Assembly (NCBI RefSeq): GCF_900156165.1
Contig: NZ_FTMY01000005.1
Coordinates: forward strand, 310,001 to 374,000
Length of the DNA: 64,000 nt
Source: Pseudacidovorax sp. RU35E
GTDB lineage: Bacteria; Pseudomonadota; Gammaproteobacteria; Burkholderiales; Burkholderiaceae_C
Reading direction: 5' to 3'
Shown: positions 19,197 through 26,625 of the stretch, piece after piece
Position numbering within the stretch: the stretch's first letter is position 1
Layout: each line of letters opens with the position of its first letter
Program-made: the position numbers and the translations under genes
Notes under the pieces: model-generated
What the model saw: the letters and a program-made list of their open reading frames with translations, nothing else
Databases searched by the model: none
Told to the model about the DNA's origin: nothing

Positions 19197-19982
19197 GTGG
19201 TACGGCGCACGAAGGAAGAGGCCCTGGCCACCCGCCATCGATTGCTCGATGCGGCCGAGCGGCTGTTCCAGACCCATGGCGTGTCGCGCACGTCATTGCA
19301 GCAGATCGCCGAAGAGGCGGGCGCCACCCGCGGTGCGGTTTACTGGCATTTCAAGGACAAGGCCGATCTCTTCAACGCCATGATGGAGCGGGTCACGCTG
19401 CCCATGGAGAAGGGCGTGCGGCAGGCGGCGGAGCCGGCCGGTGTCGATCCGCTGGACCTGATCGAGCAGGGCATGATGCAGGCGCTCGGGCTCATCGCCG
19501 ACGACCCGCAGGTGCGCCGCGTCTTCCAGATCGCCGTTCACAAGGTGGAGTACACCGACGAGATGGCCTCGGTGCAGCAGCGCCACCTGGGCGCACGCGA
19601 TGCCTGCGTCATGGACTTCGAGAAGGCGCTGCGTCTGGCCACCCGCGTACGCCGCCTGCGGCTGCCGGTGCCGGCCCGCACGGCGGCACAGGGCCTGCAT
19701 GCGTTGATGTCGGGCCTCATCGACGATTGGTTGCTCGACCCGGGTGCCTTCGATCTCGTGCCGGCGGGGCGCCGGCTGTTCGGCGTGTACCTGGCCGGCC
19801 TGGGCCTGCCGCGCCGATCTTCGGAGCGGGAACTGGCGCAGCCGCAGAGCGAAGCGTCGCGGCCCGCGCGGGCCGATCATCTCTCGCGTCGAAGATCGGT
19901 CATAATGCCGGGTTCGCAGCCGAACCCGGCGCGAATCTCTCGCTGTATTTCAACGGATAGAATTCGGCCCTCCGAAGGCTGA
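19197..19982 (+). CDS. TetR-family repressor of the RND efflux operon (AcrR/TtgR-like)
   Basis: A 261-residue regulator. The start is a GTG at 19197 with AAGGAG six bases upstream, giving MVRRTKEEALATRHRLLDAA; this is the standard AcrR/TtgR N-terminus. The helix-turn-helix spans TSLQQIAEEAGATRGAVYWH, and F-K-D-K-A-D-L-F follows. The ligand-binding part ends near RRLFGVYLAGLGLPRR. Beyond that lie about 50 extra, Arg/Ser-rich residues not expected for the family. The reading frame continues through a hairpin and ends inside a tRNA-Arg gene, so the tail probably reflects loss of an earlier stop. It should repress the divergent pump genes and itself. Confidence 0.92.
   Translation: MVRRTKEEALATRHRLLDAAERLFQTHGVSRTSLQQIAEEAGATRGAVYWHFKDKADLFNAMMERVTLPMEKGVRQAAEPAGVDPLDLIEQGMMQALGLIADDPQVRRVFQIAVHKVEYTDEMASVQQRHLGARDACVMDFEKALRLATRVRRLRLPVPARTAAQGLHALMSGLIDDWLLDPGAFDLVPAGRRLFGVYLAGLGLPRRSSERELAQPQSEASRPARADHLSRRRSVIMPGSQPNPARISRCISTDRIRPSEG
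19907..19930 (+). other. Perfect hairpin in the leader of tRNA-Arg
   Basis: GCCGGGTTCG and CGAACCCGGC form a 10-bp stem with loop CAGC. It lies eight bases before the tRNA 5' end and directly after CATAAT (19901), a possible -10. There is no T-run, so it is not a usual terminator. The GGTTCG core resembles a tRNA T-arm start. Confidence 0.7.
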
Positions 19983-20013
19983 GATCCAGGTTCGATTCCT
20001 GGCGGCGGGACCA
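19939..20013 (+). tRNA. tRNA-Arg (anticodon CCG)
   Basis: The cloverleaf can be drawn by hand. The acceptor CTCGCTG pairs with CGGCGGG (two G-T pairs). The D-arm is TTTC/GAAT with one mismatch at position 10-25. The anticodon stem is CGGCC/GGCTG around loop CTCCGAA, with anticodon CCG at 19972-19974. The variable region has 4 nt, and the T-arm is CCAGG-TTCGATT-CCTGG. The discriminator A is followed by an encoded CCA. It decodes CGG, a common Arg codon at this GC content. The stop of the upstream TetR gene lies inside it. Confidence 0.9.
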
Positions 20014-20020
20014 GACACAG

Positions 20021-20053
20021 GCCCGGAAGCGTGCAAGCGCTTCCGGGCTTTTT
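20021..20053 (+). terminator. Rho-independent terminator of tRNA-Arg
   Basis: An 11-bp perfect stem, GCCCGGAAGCG/CGCTTCCGGGC, has a 6-nt loop and is followed by TTTTT. It lies eight bases after the tRNA CCA. Confidence 0.93.
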
Positions 20054-20114
20054 CTTTGGCCGCGTTGCCTGCCTGCGTCGGGGTGGGGCGGGCATGGGCC
20101 AGGGCCGGTCGAGT

Positions 20115-20143
20115 GGAAAAAAAGAAACCCGCCGAAGCGGGTC
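20115..20143 (-). terminator. Rho-independent terminator, leftward (rsmI transcript)
   Basis: On the minus strand ACCCGC-TTCG-GCGGGT is followed by TTCTTTTTTT. It is about 140 bp past the rsmI stop. The stretch between them (20144-20280) holds no recognisable gene or RNA and is probably 3' UTR. Confidence 0.8.
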
Positions 20144-20280
20144 AATGCAGCCCTCGAGGGGGAATCAAGAGTCGGGAAGCTGGGCTGCCGGGGCAGTGTG
20201 CGGTTCGATCTGGGAGGAATCTGGTGGGCCGGCCACATCTGGGCGAAATCCATGGGGTGCATCAGCGGCAGCGGTCAGGC

Positions 20281-21222
20281 TCATTCCTCCGTGCTGCGCC
20301 AGGCCAAGGCCTGCGCGTACAGCGCATTGCGAGGAGCGCCCGTGATGTCGGCGGCCAGCCGTGCCGCGCTCTTGAGCGGCAGTTCGGCCAGCAGCAGTCG
20401 CAGCACGCGCTCGGCCTCGGCGCCGATGCCGTCGGCCTCGACCTGGGCGGGCTGGGGATGCAGCAGCAGTGCGAACTCGCCCCGCGTGCGCTGCGCCCCG
20501 GCGGCCAGCCAGTCCGCGAGAGTCTCGGCGGGCACGGTGACGATCTCCTCGAACTGCTTGGTCAGCTCGCGGCCGACGGTCACCGGCCGCGCGCCCAGCA
20601 CGGCCAGCGCGCGCGCCAGGGCCTCGATACGGTGCGGGGCCTCCAGCAGCACCACGGCGCGCGTTTCGCTGGCCAGCGTCTGCACGGCGGCATCGCGCTC
20701 GCCGGCCTTCGTGGGCAGGAAGCCCGCGAACACGAAGGCGCTGCCGCGGGCGTCGTCATGTGCGCCTGCGGCGCTGAGCAGCGTGGTCACGCTGGATGGG
20801 CCGGGAATCGGCAGCACCCGCTGGCCCGCGGACTGGACCGCGGCAGCCAGGCGGGCACCCGGGTCGCTCACCCCCGGTGTGCCGGCGTCGCTGACGTAGG
20901 CGATGCGCTGGCCCTCGGTCAGGCGTGTGATCACAGCCTGCGCGGCCTCGGCCTCGTTGTGCTGGTGCACCGCCAGCAACTGGCTGCCGGGCCGGTCGAT
21001 GCCGCAGGCGCGCAGCAGCTGGTGGGTGTGGCGCGTGTCCTCGCAGGCGATGGCATCGACCAGCTGCAGCACATGCAGCGCCCGCAGCGACAGGTCGGCC
21101 AGGTTGCCGATGGGCGTGGCCACGACATAGAGGGTGCCCTGCGGATAATGCTGGCCGCCGGCCGCGTCGCGGGCGGCCTGGACAGCGGCGCCGAAAGAAG
21201 CAGCCGAGGGGAGGGTGTTCAA
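20281..21222 (-). CDS. rsmI: 16S rRNA C1402 2'-O-methyltransferase RsmI
   Basis: The 313-residue SAM-dependent tetrapyrrole methylase-fold enzyme methylates the ribose of C1402 in 16S rRNA. Signature stretches are GTLYVVATPIGNLADLSLRA, ACEDTRHTHQLLRACGI and YVSDAGTPGVSDPG, then PIPGPSSVTTLLSAAG. The start is a TTG at 21222 (giving MNTLPSAASF), preceded by GGAAGAAGA. Longer in-frame starts reach into the oppositely oriented yraN coding region and are rejected. It is divergent from yraN with only one base between the start codons. Confidence 0.94.
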   Translation of the reverse strand: MNTLPSAASFGAAVQAARDAAGGQHYPQGTLYVVATPIGNLADLSLRALHVLQLVDAIACEDTRHTHQLLRACGIDRPGSQLLAVHQHNEAEAAQAVITRLTEGQRIAYVSDAGTPGVSDPGARLAAAVQSAGQRVLPIPGPSSVTTLLSAAGAHDDARGSAFVFAGFLPTKAGERDAAVQTLASETRAVVLLEAPHRIEALARALAVLGARPVTVGRELTKQFEEIVTVPAETLADWLAAGAQRTRGEFALLLHPQPAQVEADGIGAEAERVLRLLLAELPLKSAARLAADITGAPRNALYAQALAWRSTEE

Positions 21223-21223
21223 G

Positions 21224-21616
21224 ATGGGTCTTCTTCCGTTCAAGCGGGGGGCGGTGGCGCCCCCGACCACCAAGCGCCTGGGCGACGCCGCCGAGGACGC
21301 TGCGCTGGCCCACCTGCGCAAGGCCGGGCTGGTGCTGGTGGCGCGCAATTATCGAACCCCGGGCCGCGGCGGCGGCGAGGTGGACCTGATCATGCGCGAG
21401 CCGGGCGGCACGCTGGTCTTCGTCGAGGTGCGCAGCCGCTCGCGCGGCAGTCACGGCGGGGCGGGCGCCAGCATCACGTTCGTCAAGCAGCGCCGCATCA
21501 TCTTCGCGGCGCGGCACTACCTGATGCGCCTGGGCTCGCCGCCGCCCTGCCGCTTCGATGCGGTGCTGGTGGAGGACGAGATCCGCTGGGTGCAGGGTGC
21601 GTTCATGATGGAGTGA
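21224..21616 (+). CDS. yraN: YraN (UPF0102) nuclease-fold family protein
   Basis: A 130-residue restriction-endonuclease-like fold protein. KRLGDAAEDAALAHLRKAGL, ARNYRTPGRGGGEVDLIMRE and TLVFVEVRSRS carry the family's E...D...ExK-type acidic residues (here EVR in place of ExK). The fold suggests DNA binding or cleavage, but no defined function is established. The ATG at 21224 follows GAGGGGAGGG. It is next to rsmI and upstream of diaA and dolP, the same neighbourhood as in E. coli (rsmI-lpoA-yraN-diaA-dolP), minus lpoA. Confidence 0.9.
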   Translation: MGLLPFKRGAVAPPTTKRLGDAAEDAALAHLRKAGLVLVARNYRTPGRGGGEVDLIMREPGGTLVFVEVRSRSRGSHGGAGASITFVKQRRIIFAARHYLMRLGSPPPCRFDAVLVEDEIRWVQGAFMME

Positions 21617-21868
21617 CCCGCACAGGCTGCAGGGTTCGCGCTGCGTCACCTCGTTTTCAGGCCGCGCACCTCGCGCCCTGGGCCAGCCAGCTCAGCGGGT
21701 GGCCTGGCGTGGCCAGCTCCACGGCCTGCTGTCCGGGGCCCTGCTTGCCTGCTCTGGGATGGTGGGCGCCACGGCTTGTTGCCAACGGGCGGGAACCAGA
21801 CACGGCAGCGGCGGTCGCAGGCTGGGCCCCTTTGGCCCGAAAAGCGCACGTCTATGATTCCGGACAGC

Positions 21869-22480
21869 ATGGTTGAACAACGTCTACAACAACATTTCAT
21901 CGACAGCGCCGATCTCAAATACCAGGCCGGTCCGGTGCTCAGCAAGCCGCTGGGACTGGCCGTTCAGGCCCTGCTGGCGGGCGTGACCAGCGGCCGCAAG
22001 GTGCTGGCCTGCGGCGCGGGCATCTCCGGTCTTCTGGCTGCGCAGTTCGCGGCCCAGTTCGTCGGCCGCTTCGAACGTGAGCGGCCTTCCCTGGCGGCGC
22101 TGGCGCTGCCCTGCATCCCCGACGATCCGTTGGCCGACACCCGCCAGTGCGCCGATGCCGCCGGCCTGGCCCGCCAGGTGCGGGCGCTGGGCGAGGCCGG
22201 CGACGTGTTGCTGGCCATCAGCCCGCGCGGCGAGTCGGCAGCCGTGCTGGCCGCCGCGGCGGCGGCGCACGAGCGCGACATGTGCGTCATCGCGCTCACC
22301 GGCGGCGTGGGCAGTGGCGCGGGCGGCGCGCTGGGCCGGGCGCTGCGCGAAACCGATGTGCAGGTCTGCGTGCCGCACGACCGTCTTTCCCGCATCCACG
22401 AAGTGCACCTGGTGCTGCTGCACTGCCTGTGCGACGCCGTGGATGCCCAACTACTTGGCGAACAGGAGCTTTCCGCATGA
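21869..22480 (+). CDS. diaA: SIS-domain protein, DiaA/GmhA family with altered phosphosugar loop
   Basis: The 203-residue protein is clearly DiaA/phosphoheptose isomerase family: VEQRLQQHFIDSADLKYQA, FVGRFERERPSLAALALP, RQVRALGEAGDVLLAIS and SRIHEVHLVLLHCLCDAVD. E. coli DiaA helps DnaA assemble at oriC; GmhA makes heptose precursors. Here the usual CGNGGSAADAQHFAAE loop reads CGAGISGLLAAQFAAQ (from residue 48), and ISTSGNS reads ISPRGES. Both phosphosugar-binding loops are thus changed, so isomerase activity is unlikely and a DiaA-like structural role is more plausible. An alternative ATG at 21854 adds five residues. Its stop overlaps the dolP start. Confidence 0.85.
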   Translation: MVEQRLQQHFIDSADLKYQAGPVLSKPLGLAVQALLAGVTSGRKVLACGAGISGLLAAQFAAQFVGRFERERPSLAALALPCIPDDPLADTRQCADAAGLARQVRALGEAGDVLLAISPRGESAAVLAAAAAAHERDMCVIALTGGVGSGAGGALGRALRETDVQVCVPHDRLSRIHEVHLVLLHCLCDAVDAQLLGEQELSA

Positions 22481-23247
22481 CCACCCCCTCCCCGACGACG
22501 ATCTTCCGACACGGCCAGCGCCTGGCCTGCGCCTGCCTGGCCGTTGCCGCGCTGGGCGGCAGCCTGGCGGGCTGCGTGCCGCTGGTGGTGGGCGGCGCCG
22601 CCGCTGCCGCGGGCATCGGCACCCTGGCACTGGACCGTCGCAGCTCCGGCGCGCAACTCGACGACCAGGCGATCGAGCTGCGGGCTGCCGCCCGCATCCG
22701 CGAGATCGCGAACGGCGACATGAACGTGACGGTGGTCAGCTTCAATCGCACAGCCCTGCTGATCGGCACCGTGGGCAGCGAGGCCGACAAGCAGCGTGCC
22801 GGCGAGGTGGTGCGCACCGCGCCCAATGTCCGGGGCATCGTCAACGAGGTGGTGGTGGGGCCGGCCCTCAACATCGCCCGGCGTTCCAACGACACCTATC
22901 TGACCACCAAGGTCAAGGCTTCGCTGCTGGATGCGTCCGACGTGCCGGCCAACTCGATCAAGGTCGTGACCGAAGGCGGCGTGGTCTACCTGATGGGCCT
23001 GGTCACCCGCCGCGAAGCCGACCGCGCGACCGACATCGCGCGCGGCATCTCGGGAGTGGAGAAGGTGGTGCGGGTGTTCGAATTCGTCAGCGACGACGGC
23101 CAGGCTCTGCCCGGCGGCGTCGGCCCCTCGCAGACCGTGCCCGGCACCGACGGCGCTCGCGTGCCGCTGCCGCCGATGGCGCCGCTGCCCGCACCGGCGG
23201 CTGCCCCCGCGCCCGTTCCGGGCGTGGTCACCTCGCCGGTGCGCTGA
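22477..23247 (+). CDS. dolP: BON-domain outer-membrane lipoprotein DolP (YraP)
   Basis: This 256-residue lipoprotein has a signal peptide ending in lipobox LAGC and two BON domains. The first (AARIREIANGDMNVTVVSFN) includes LLIGTVGSEADKQRAGEVVR. The second (TTKVKASLLDASDVPANSIK) includes VVYLMGLVTRREADRATDIA and SGVEKVVRVFEFV. DolP supports outer-membrane integrity and binds anionic phospholipid. A Pro/Ala/Val-rich tail of about 50 residues follows the second domain. The ATG overlaps the diaA stop by 4 nt (ATGA), so translation is coupled. Confidence 0.92.
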   Translation: MTTPSPTTIFRHGQRLACACLAVAALGGSLAGCVPLVVGGAAAAAGIGTLALDRRSSGAQLDDQAIELRAAARIREIANGDMNVTVVSFNRTALLIGTVGSEADKQRAGEVVRTAPNVRGIVNEVVVGPALNIARRSNDTYLTTKVKASLLDASDVPANSIKVVTEGGVVYLMGLVTRREADRATDIARGISGVEKVVRVFEFVSDDGQALPGGVGPSQTVPGTDGARVPLPPMAPLPAPAAAPAPVPGVVTSPVR

Positions 23248-23286
23248 GCCCGGGGGGCTGCGCCGGTCGCGCGGCGGTACGCGGGC

Positions 23287-24213
23287 TTACTTCAATCGGG
23301 TAATGAGGCTGGAGGTGTCCCACCGTGCGCCGCCGGCCTGCTGCACGTCGGCATAGAACTGGTCCACCAGCGCCGTCACCGGCAGGCGGGCGCCGTTGCG
23401 CTTGGCTTCGTCGAGCACCAGGCCCAGGTCCTTGCGCATCCAGTCGACGGCAAAGCCGAAGTCGAAGCGGCCGGCCACCATGGTCTTGCCGCGGTTGTCC
23501 ATCTGCCAGCTCTGCGCGGCACCCTTGCCGATCACGTCGAGCACCTTCTCCATGTCCAGGCCGGCGCGCTGGCCGAAGGCGACAGCCTCGGACAGGCCCT
23601 GCACCAGCCCGGCAATGCAGATCTGGTTGACCATCTTGGCCAGCTGGCCTGATCCGCTGTCGCCCAGCAGCGTGACCGCGCGGGCGAAGGCAGCGATCAC
23701 CGGCTCGACCTGTGCGAACACTGCGGCATCGCCCCCGCACATCACCGTCAGCAGGCCGTTCTGGGCCCCGGCCTGGCCGCCCGAGACGGGGGCATCGATG
23801 AAGTGCAGGCCCTGGGCGGTGGCCGCGGCGGAGAGCTCGCGTGCCACCTCGGCCGAGGCAGTGGTGTGGTCCACGAACACCGCGCCAGCCTTCATGCCGG
23901 CGAAGGCGCCAGCGTCGCCCAGCACCACCGAGCGCAGGTCGTCGTCGTTGCCCACGCAGCAGAAGACGATGTCGGCACCGGCCGCCGCTTCACGCGGCGT
24001 GGGCGCGGAGGCATGGCCGCCGCCCGCGCCGAATTCCTGCACCCACGTCGCGGACTTGGCGCCACTGCGGTTGTAGACGGTGACGCGGTGGCCGGCAGCC
24101 GCCAGGTGGGCTGCCATCGGATAGCCCATCACGCCCAGGCCGAGGAAGGCGACGGAGCGGGCCGGGACGGCGGCGTAGGACTTGGGATTGAAGGAGGGGG
24201 AGGGTGTGCTCAT
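23287..24213 (-). CDS. NAD(P)-dependent beta-hydroxyacid dehydrogenase (3-hydroxyisobutyrate dehydrogenase family)
   Basis: A 308-residue oxidoreductase. The Rossmann motif is FLGLGVMGYPMAAHLAAAGH. The substrate loop is DAPVSGGQAGAQNGLLTVMC, and the catalytic Lys is in GQLAKMVNQICIAG. These are the features of 3-hydroxyisobutyrate, tartronate semialdehyde and related dehydrogenases; the acid cannot be specified from sequence. It is a monocistronic leftward gene convergent with dolP, with a 39-bp gap. No link to rut is evident, although an enzyme of this class could reduce malonic semialdehyde in place of RutE. Confidence 0.88.
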   Translation of the reverse strand: MSTPSPSFNPKSYAAVPARSVAFLGLGVMGYPMAAHLAAAGHRVTVYNRSGAKSATWVQEFGAGGGHASAPTPREAAAGADIVFCCVGNDDDLRSVVLGDAGAFAGMKAGAVFVDHTTASAEVARELSAAATAQGLHFIDAPVSGGQAGAQNGLLTVMCGGDAAVFAQVEPVIAAFARAVTLLGDSGSGQLAKMVNQICIAGLVQGLSEAVAFGQRAGLDMEKVLDVIGKGAAQSWQMDNRGKTMVAGRFDFGFAVDWMRKDLGLVLDEAKRNGARLPVTALVDQFYADVQQAGGARWDTSSLITRLK

Positions 24214-24311
24214 CCCGCTAGCTTAGCGGCGACCGGCCCGCCAGACATGCGCGCAGCCCGGCTTCGTAGCCTGCGCAGGCGGTCGGCGGCGCAGGCCGGC
24301 CCGCCCCCCGC

Positions 24312-25448
24312 TCACAGCACCGACAGATGCTCGGTGCCAGAGCTCAGATCGCGCGTGCGCGCACGCTGGCTGTGCAGCTTGATCTGCAGGCGCAGGTCGT
24401 TGGTGGAGTCCGCGTTGCGCACCGCGTCCTCGTACGAGATGGCGTACTGCTCGAAGAGGTCGAACAGCGCCTGGTCGAAGGTCTGCATGCCGAGGTTGCG
24501 GCTCTTGCGCATCACCTCCTTCATCTCGCCGACCTGGCCCTTGAAGATCATGTCGGCAATCAGCGGCGTGTTGAGCATGATCTCCACCGCCGCCACGCGG
24601 CCGCGGCCGTCCTCGGTGGGAATCAGCCGCTGCGAGATCATCGAGCGCAGGTTGAGCGACAGGTCCATGAGCAGCTGCTCGCGCCGGTCGTCGGGGAAGA
24701 AGTTGATGATGCGGTCCAGCGCCTGGTTGGCGTTGTTGGCGTGCAGCGTGGCCAGGCAGAGGTGACCGGTCTCCGAGAAGATGATCGCGTTCTCCATGGC
24801 CGTGCGGTCGCGGATCTCGCCCATCAGGATCACATCGGGCGCCTGGCGCAGCGCGTTCTTCAGCGCCGCCTCCCAGCTGTCGGTGTCGATGCCGATCTCG
24901 CGTTGCGTGACCACGCAGCTCTTGTGCGGGTGGACGAACTCGATCGGGTCCTCCACCGTGACGATGTGGCCCTGGGTGTTCTCGTTGCGCCAGTCGAGCA
25001 TGCCGGCCAGCGTGGTCGACTTGCCCGAGCCGGTGGCGCCCACCACGATCACCAGGCCGCGCTTGGTCATGGTGACTTCCTTGAGCACCTGCGGCAGGTT
25101 CAGCCCGTCGATGGTGGGCGGCGTGGTGGGGATGGTCCGCAGCACCATGCCCACGCGGCCCTGCTGCACGAAGGCATTGACGCGGAAGCGCCCGTAGCCG
25201 GCGGGCGAGATGGCGAAATTGCATTCGCGCGAGCGCTCGAACTCGGCTGTCTGCCGGTCGTTCATGAGTGCGCGTGTGAGCGCCAGCGTGTGCTGGGGCG
25301 ACAGCGGCTGCTGCGAGATCTTGACCACCTTGCCGTCGATCTTCACGGCCGGCGGGAAGTCGGCCGTGATGAACAGGTCGCTGCCCCCGCGGCTGACCAT
25401 GAGTTTCAACAGGTCGGTGATGAACTGGCTGGCCTGATCGCGTTCCAT
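24312..25448 (-). CDS. pilU: Type IV pilus twitching motility ATPase PilU
   Basis: The 378-residue hexameric retraction ATPase works with PilT to depolymerise type IV pili at the inner membrane. Motifs are Walker A GATGSGKST, the Asp box TVEDPIEFVHPHKSCVVTQR, Walker B VILMGEIRDRTAMENAI and the His box SETGHLCLATLHANNANQAL. Relative to PilT it has the PilU-type LLKLMVSRGGSDLFITADFP N-terminus and a longer C-terminal tail ending LSSGTEHLSVL. It follows pilT in the same direction, 85 bp downstream; that gap holds a 21-nt hairpin. Confidence 0.95.
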   Translation of the reverse strand: MERDQASQFITDLLKLMVSRGGSDLFITADFPPAVKIDGKVVKISQQPLSPQHTLALTRALMNDRQTAEFERSRECNFAISPAGYGRFRVNAFVQQGRVGMVLRTIPTTPPTIDGLNLPQVLKEVTMTKRGLVIVVGATGSGKSTTLAGMLDWRNENTQGHIVTVEDPIEFVHPHKSCVVTQREIGIDTDSWEAALKNALRQAPDVILMGEIRDRTAMENAIIFSETGHLCLATLHANNANQALDRIINFFPDDRREQLLMDLSLNLRSMISQRLIPTEDGRGRVAAVEIMLNTPLIADMIFKGQVGEMKEVMRKSRNLGMQTFDQALFDLFEQYAISYEDAVRNADSTNDLRLQIKLHSQRARTRDLSSGTEHLSVL

Positions 25449-25496
25449 GGTGGCTCCGGAAAGGGGGGGATTGAAGGGGCGTGCGGCGGGGCGCTG

Positions 25497-25517
25497 GCAC
25501 GCCCGTCGGGGGCGTGC
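25497..25517 (-). other. Hairpin between pilT and pilU
   Basis: GCACGCCC and GGGCGTGC form an 8-bp perfect stem with a 5-nt loop in the pilT-pilU spacer. There is no T-run, so it is more likely an RNA-processing or stability element than a terminator. Confidence 0.4.
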
Positions 25518-25533
25518 GCAGCCGCGAGCCCGG

Positions 25534-26577
25534 TCAGCCGGGGAAATTCTCGGGTGTCTTGGCCTTGCCGCGGGCTTCCGCCGGGCTGATGACCCCGCGG
25601 CGCACGAGGTCGACCAGGCATTGGTCCAGCGTCTGCATGCCCATGCTCTGGCCGGTCTGGATGCTCGAATACATCTGCGCCACCTTGGCCTCGCGGATCA
25701 GGTTGCGGATGGCCGGCGTGCCCAGCATGATCTCGTGCGCGGCCACGCGCCCGGCGCCGTCCTTGGTCTTGCACAGCGTCTGCGAGATCACGGCCTGCAA
25801 CGACTCCGACAGCATGGCCCGCACCATCTCCTTCTCCTCGCCGGGGAAGACGTCGATGATCCGGTCGATGGTCTTGGCGGCGCTCGAAGTGTGCAGCGTG
25901 CCGAACACCAGGTGGCCCGTCTCGGCGGCCGTCAGCGCCAGGCGGATGGTCTCGAGGTCGCGCAGCTCGCCCACCAGGATCGCGTCCGGATCCTCGCGCA
26001 GGGCCGAGCGCAGCGCGTTGGCGAAGCTCAGGGTCATCGGCCCCACCTCGCGCTGGTTGATCAGGCACTTCTTCGACTCGTGCACGAACTCGATGGGGTC
26101 CTCCACCGTCAGGATGTGGCCGTACTCGGTCTCGTTCATGTGGTTGACCATGGCGGCCAGCGTGGTCGACTTGCCCGAGCCCGTCGGCCCGGTCACCAGC
26201 ACCAGGCCGCGTGGCTTGAGGGCCAGCTCGCCGAAAATCCGCGGCGCATTCAGCTGCTCCAGCGTGAGCACCTTCGACGGAATGGTCCGGAACACCGCCG
26301 CGCAGCCGCGCTGCTGGTTGAAGGCGTTGACGCGGAAGCGGGCCAGGCCCTCGATCTCGAACGAAAAGTCGATCTCCAGGAACTCCTCGTAATGCTTGCG
26401 CTGCGAGTCGTTCATGATGTCGTAGACCATGGCATGCACTTCCTTGTGCTCCATGGGGTCGAGATTGATGCGGCGCACGTCCCCGTGCACCCGGATCAGC
26501 GGCGGCAGGCCGGCCGAGAGGTGCAGGTCCGACGCCTTGTTCTTGACGCTGAATGCCAGCAGCTGGGTGATGTCCAC
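25534..26577 (-). CDS. pilT: Type IV pilus retraction ATPase PilT
   Basis: A 347-residue AAA+-like ATPase that retracts type IV pili. Walker A GPTGSGKST lies at residues 130-138, the Asp box is TVEDPIEFVHESKKCLINQR, Walker B is ILVGELRDLETI and the His box AETGHLVFGTLHTSSAAKTI. The C-terminal AIRNLIREAK motif, required for PilT retraction, is intact. N-terminal MDITQLLAFSVKNKASDLHL is canonical. It heads the pilT-pilU pair, divergent from yggS across 48 bp. Confidence 0.97.
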   Translation of the reverse strand: MDITQLLAFSVKNKASDLHLSAGLPPLIRVHGDVRRINLDPMEHKEVHAMVYDIMNDSQRKHYEEFLEIDFSFEIEGLARFRVNAFNQQRGCAAVFRTIPSKVLTLEQLNAPRIFGELALKPRGLVLVTGPTGSGKSTTLAAMVNHMNETEYGHILTVEDPIEFVHESKKCLINQREVGPMTLSFANALRSALREDPDAILVGELRDLETIRLALTAAETGHLVFGTLHTSSAAKTIDRIIDVFPGEEKEMVRAMLSESLQAVISQTLCKTKDGAGRVAAHEIMLGTPAIRNLIREAKVAQMYSSIQTGQSMGMQTLDQCLVDLVRRGVISPAEARGKAKTPENFPG

Positions 26578-26606
26578 GGACGACCTCTCTAGACTTCGTG
26601 ACGTTT

Positions 26607-26619
26607 TGAAACGGTTTCA
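26607..26619. promoter_or_regulatory. Short perfect inverted repeat between pilT and yggS
   Basis: TGAAAC-G-GTTTCA lies in the 48-bp divergent gap, 7 bp before the yggS start and 30 bp before the pilT start. It could be an operator for either gene; no matching regulator is recognised. Confidence 0.3.
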
Positions 26620-26625
26620 GCGATT

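Noticed and set aside
20057..20280. Possible RNase P RNA next to rsmI
   Set aside because: In some proteobacteria rnpB lies near rsmI, but the conserved GAGGAAAGTCCGGGC and ACAGAA-type segments are absent and the space is too short.
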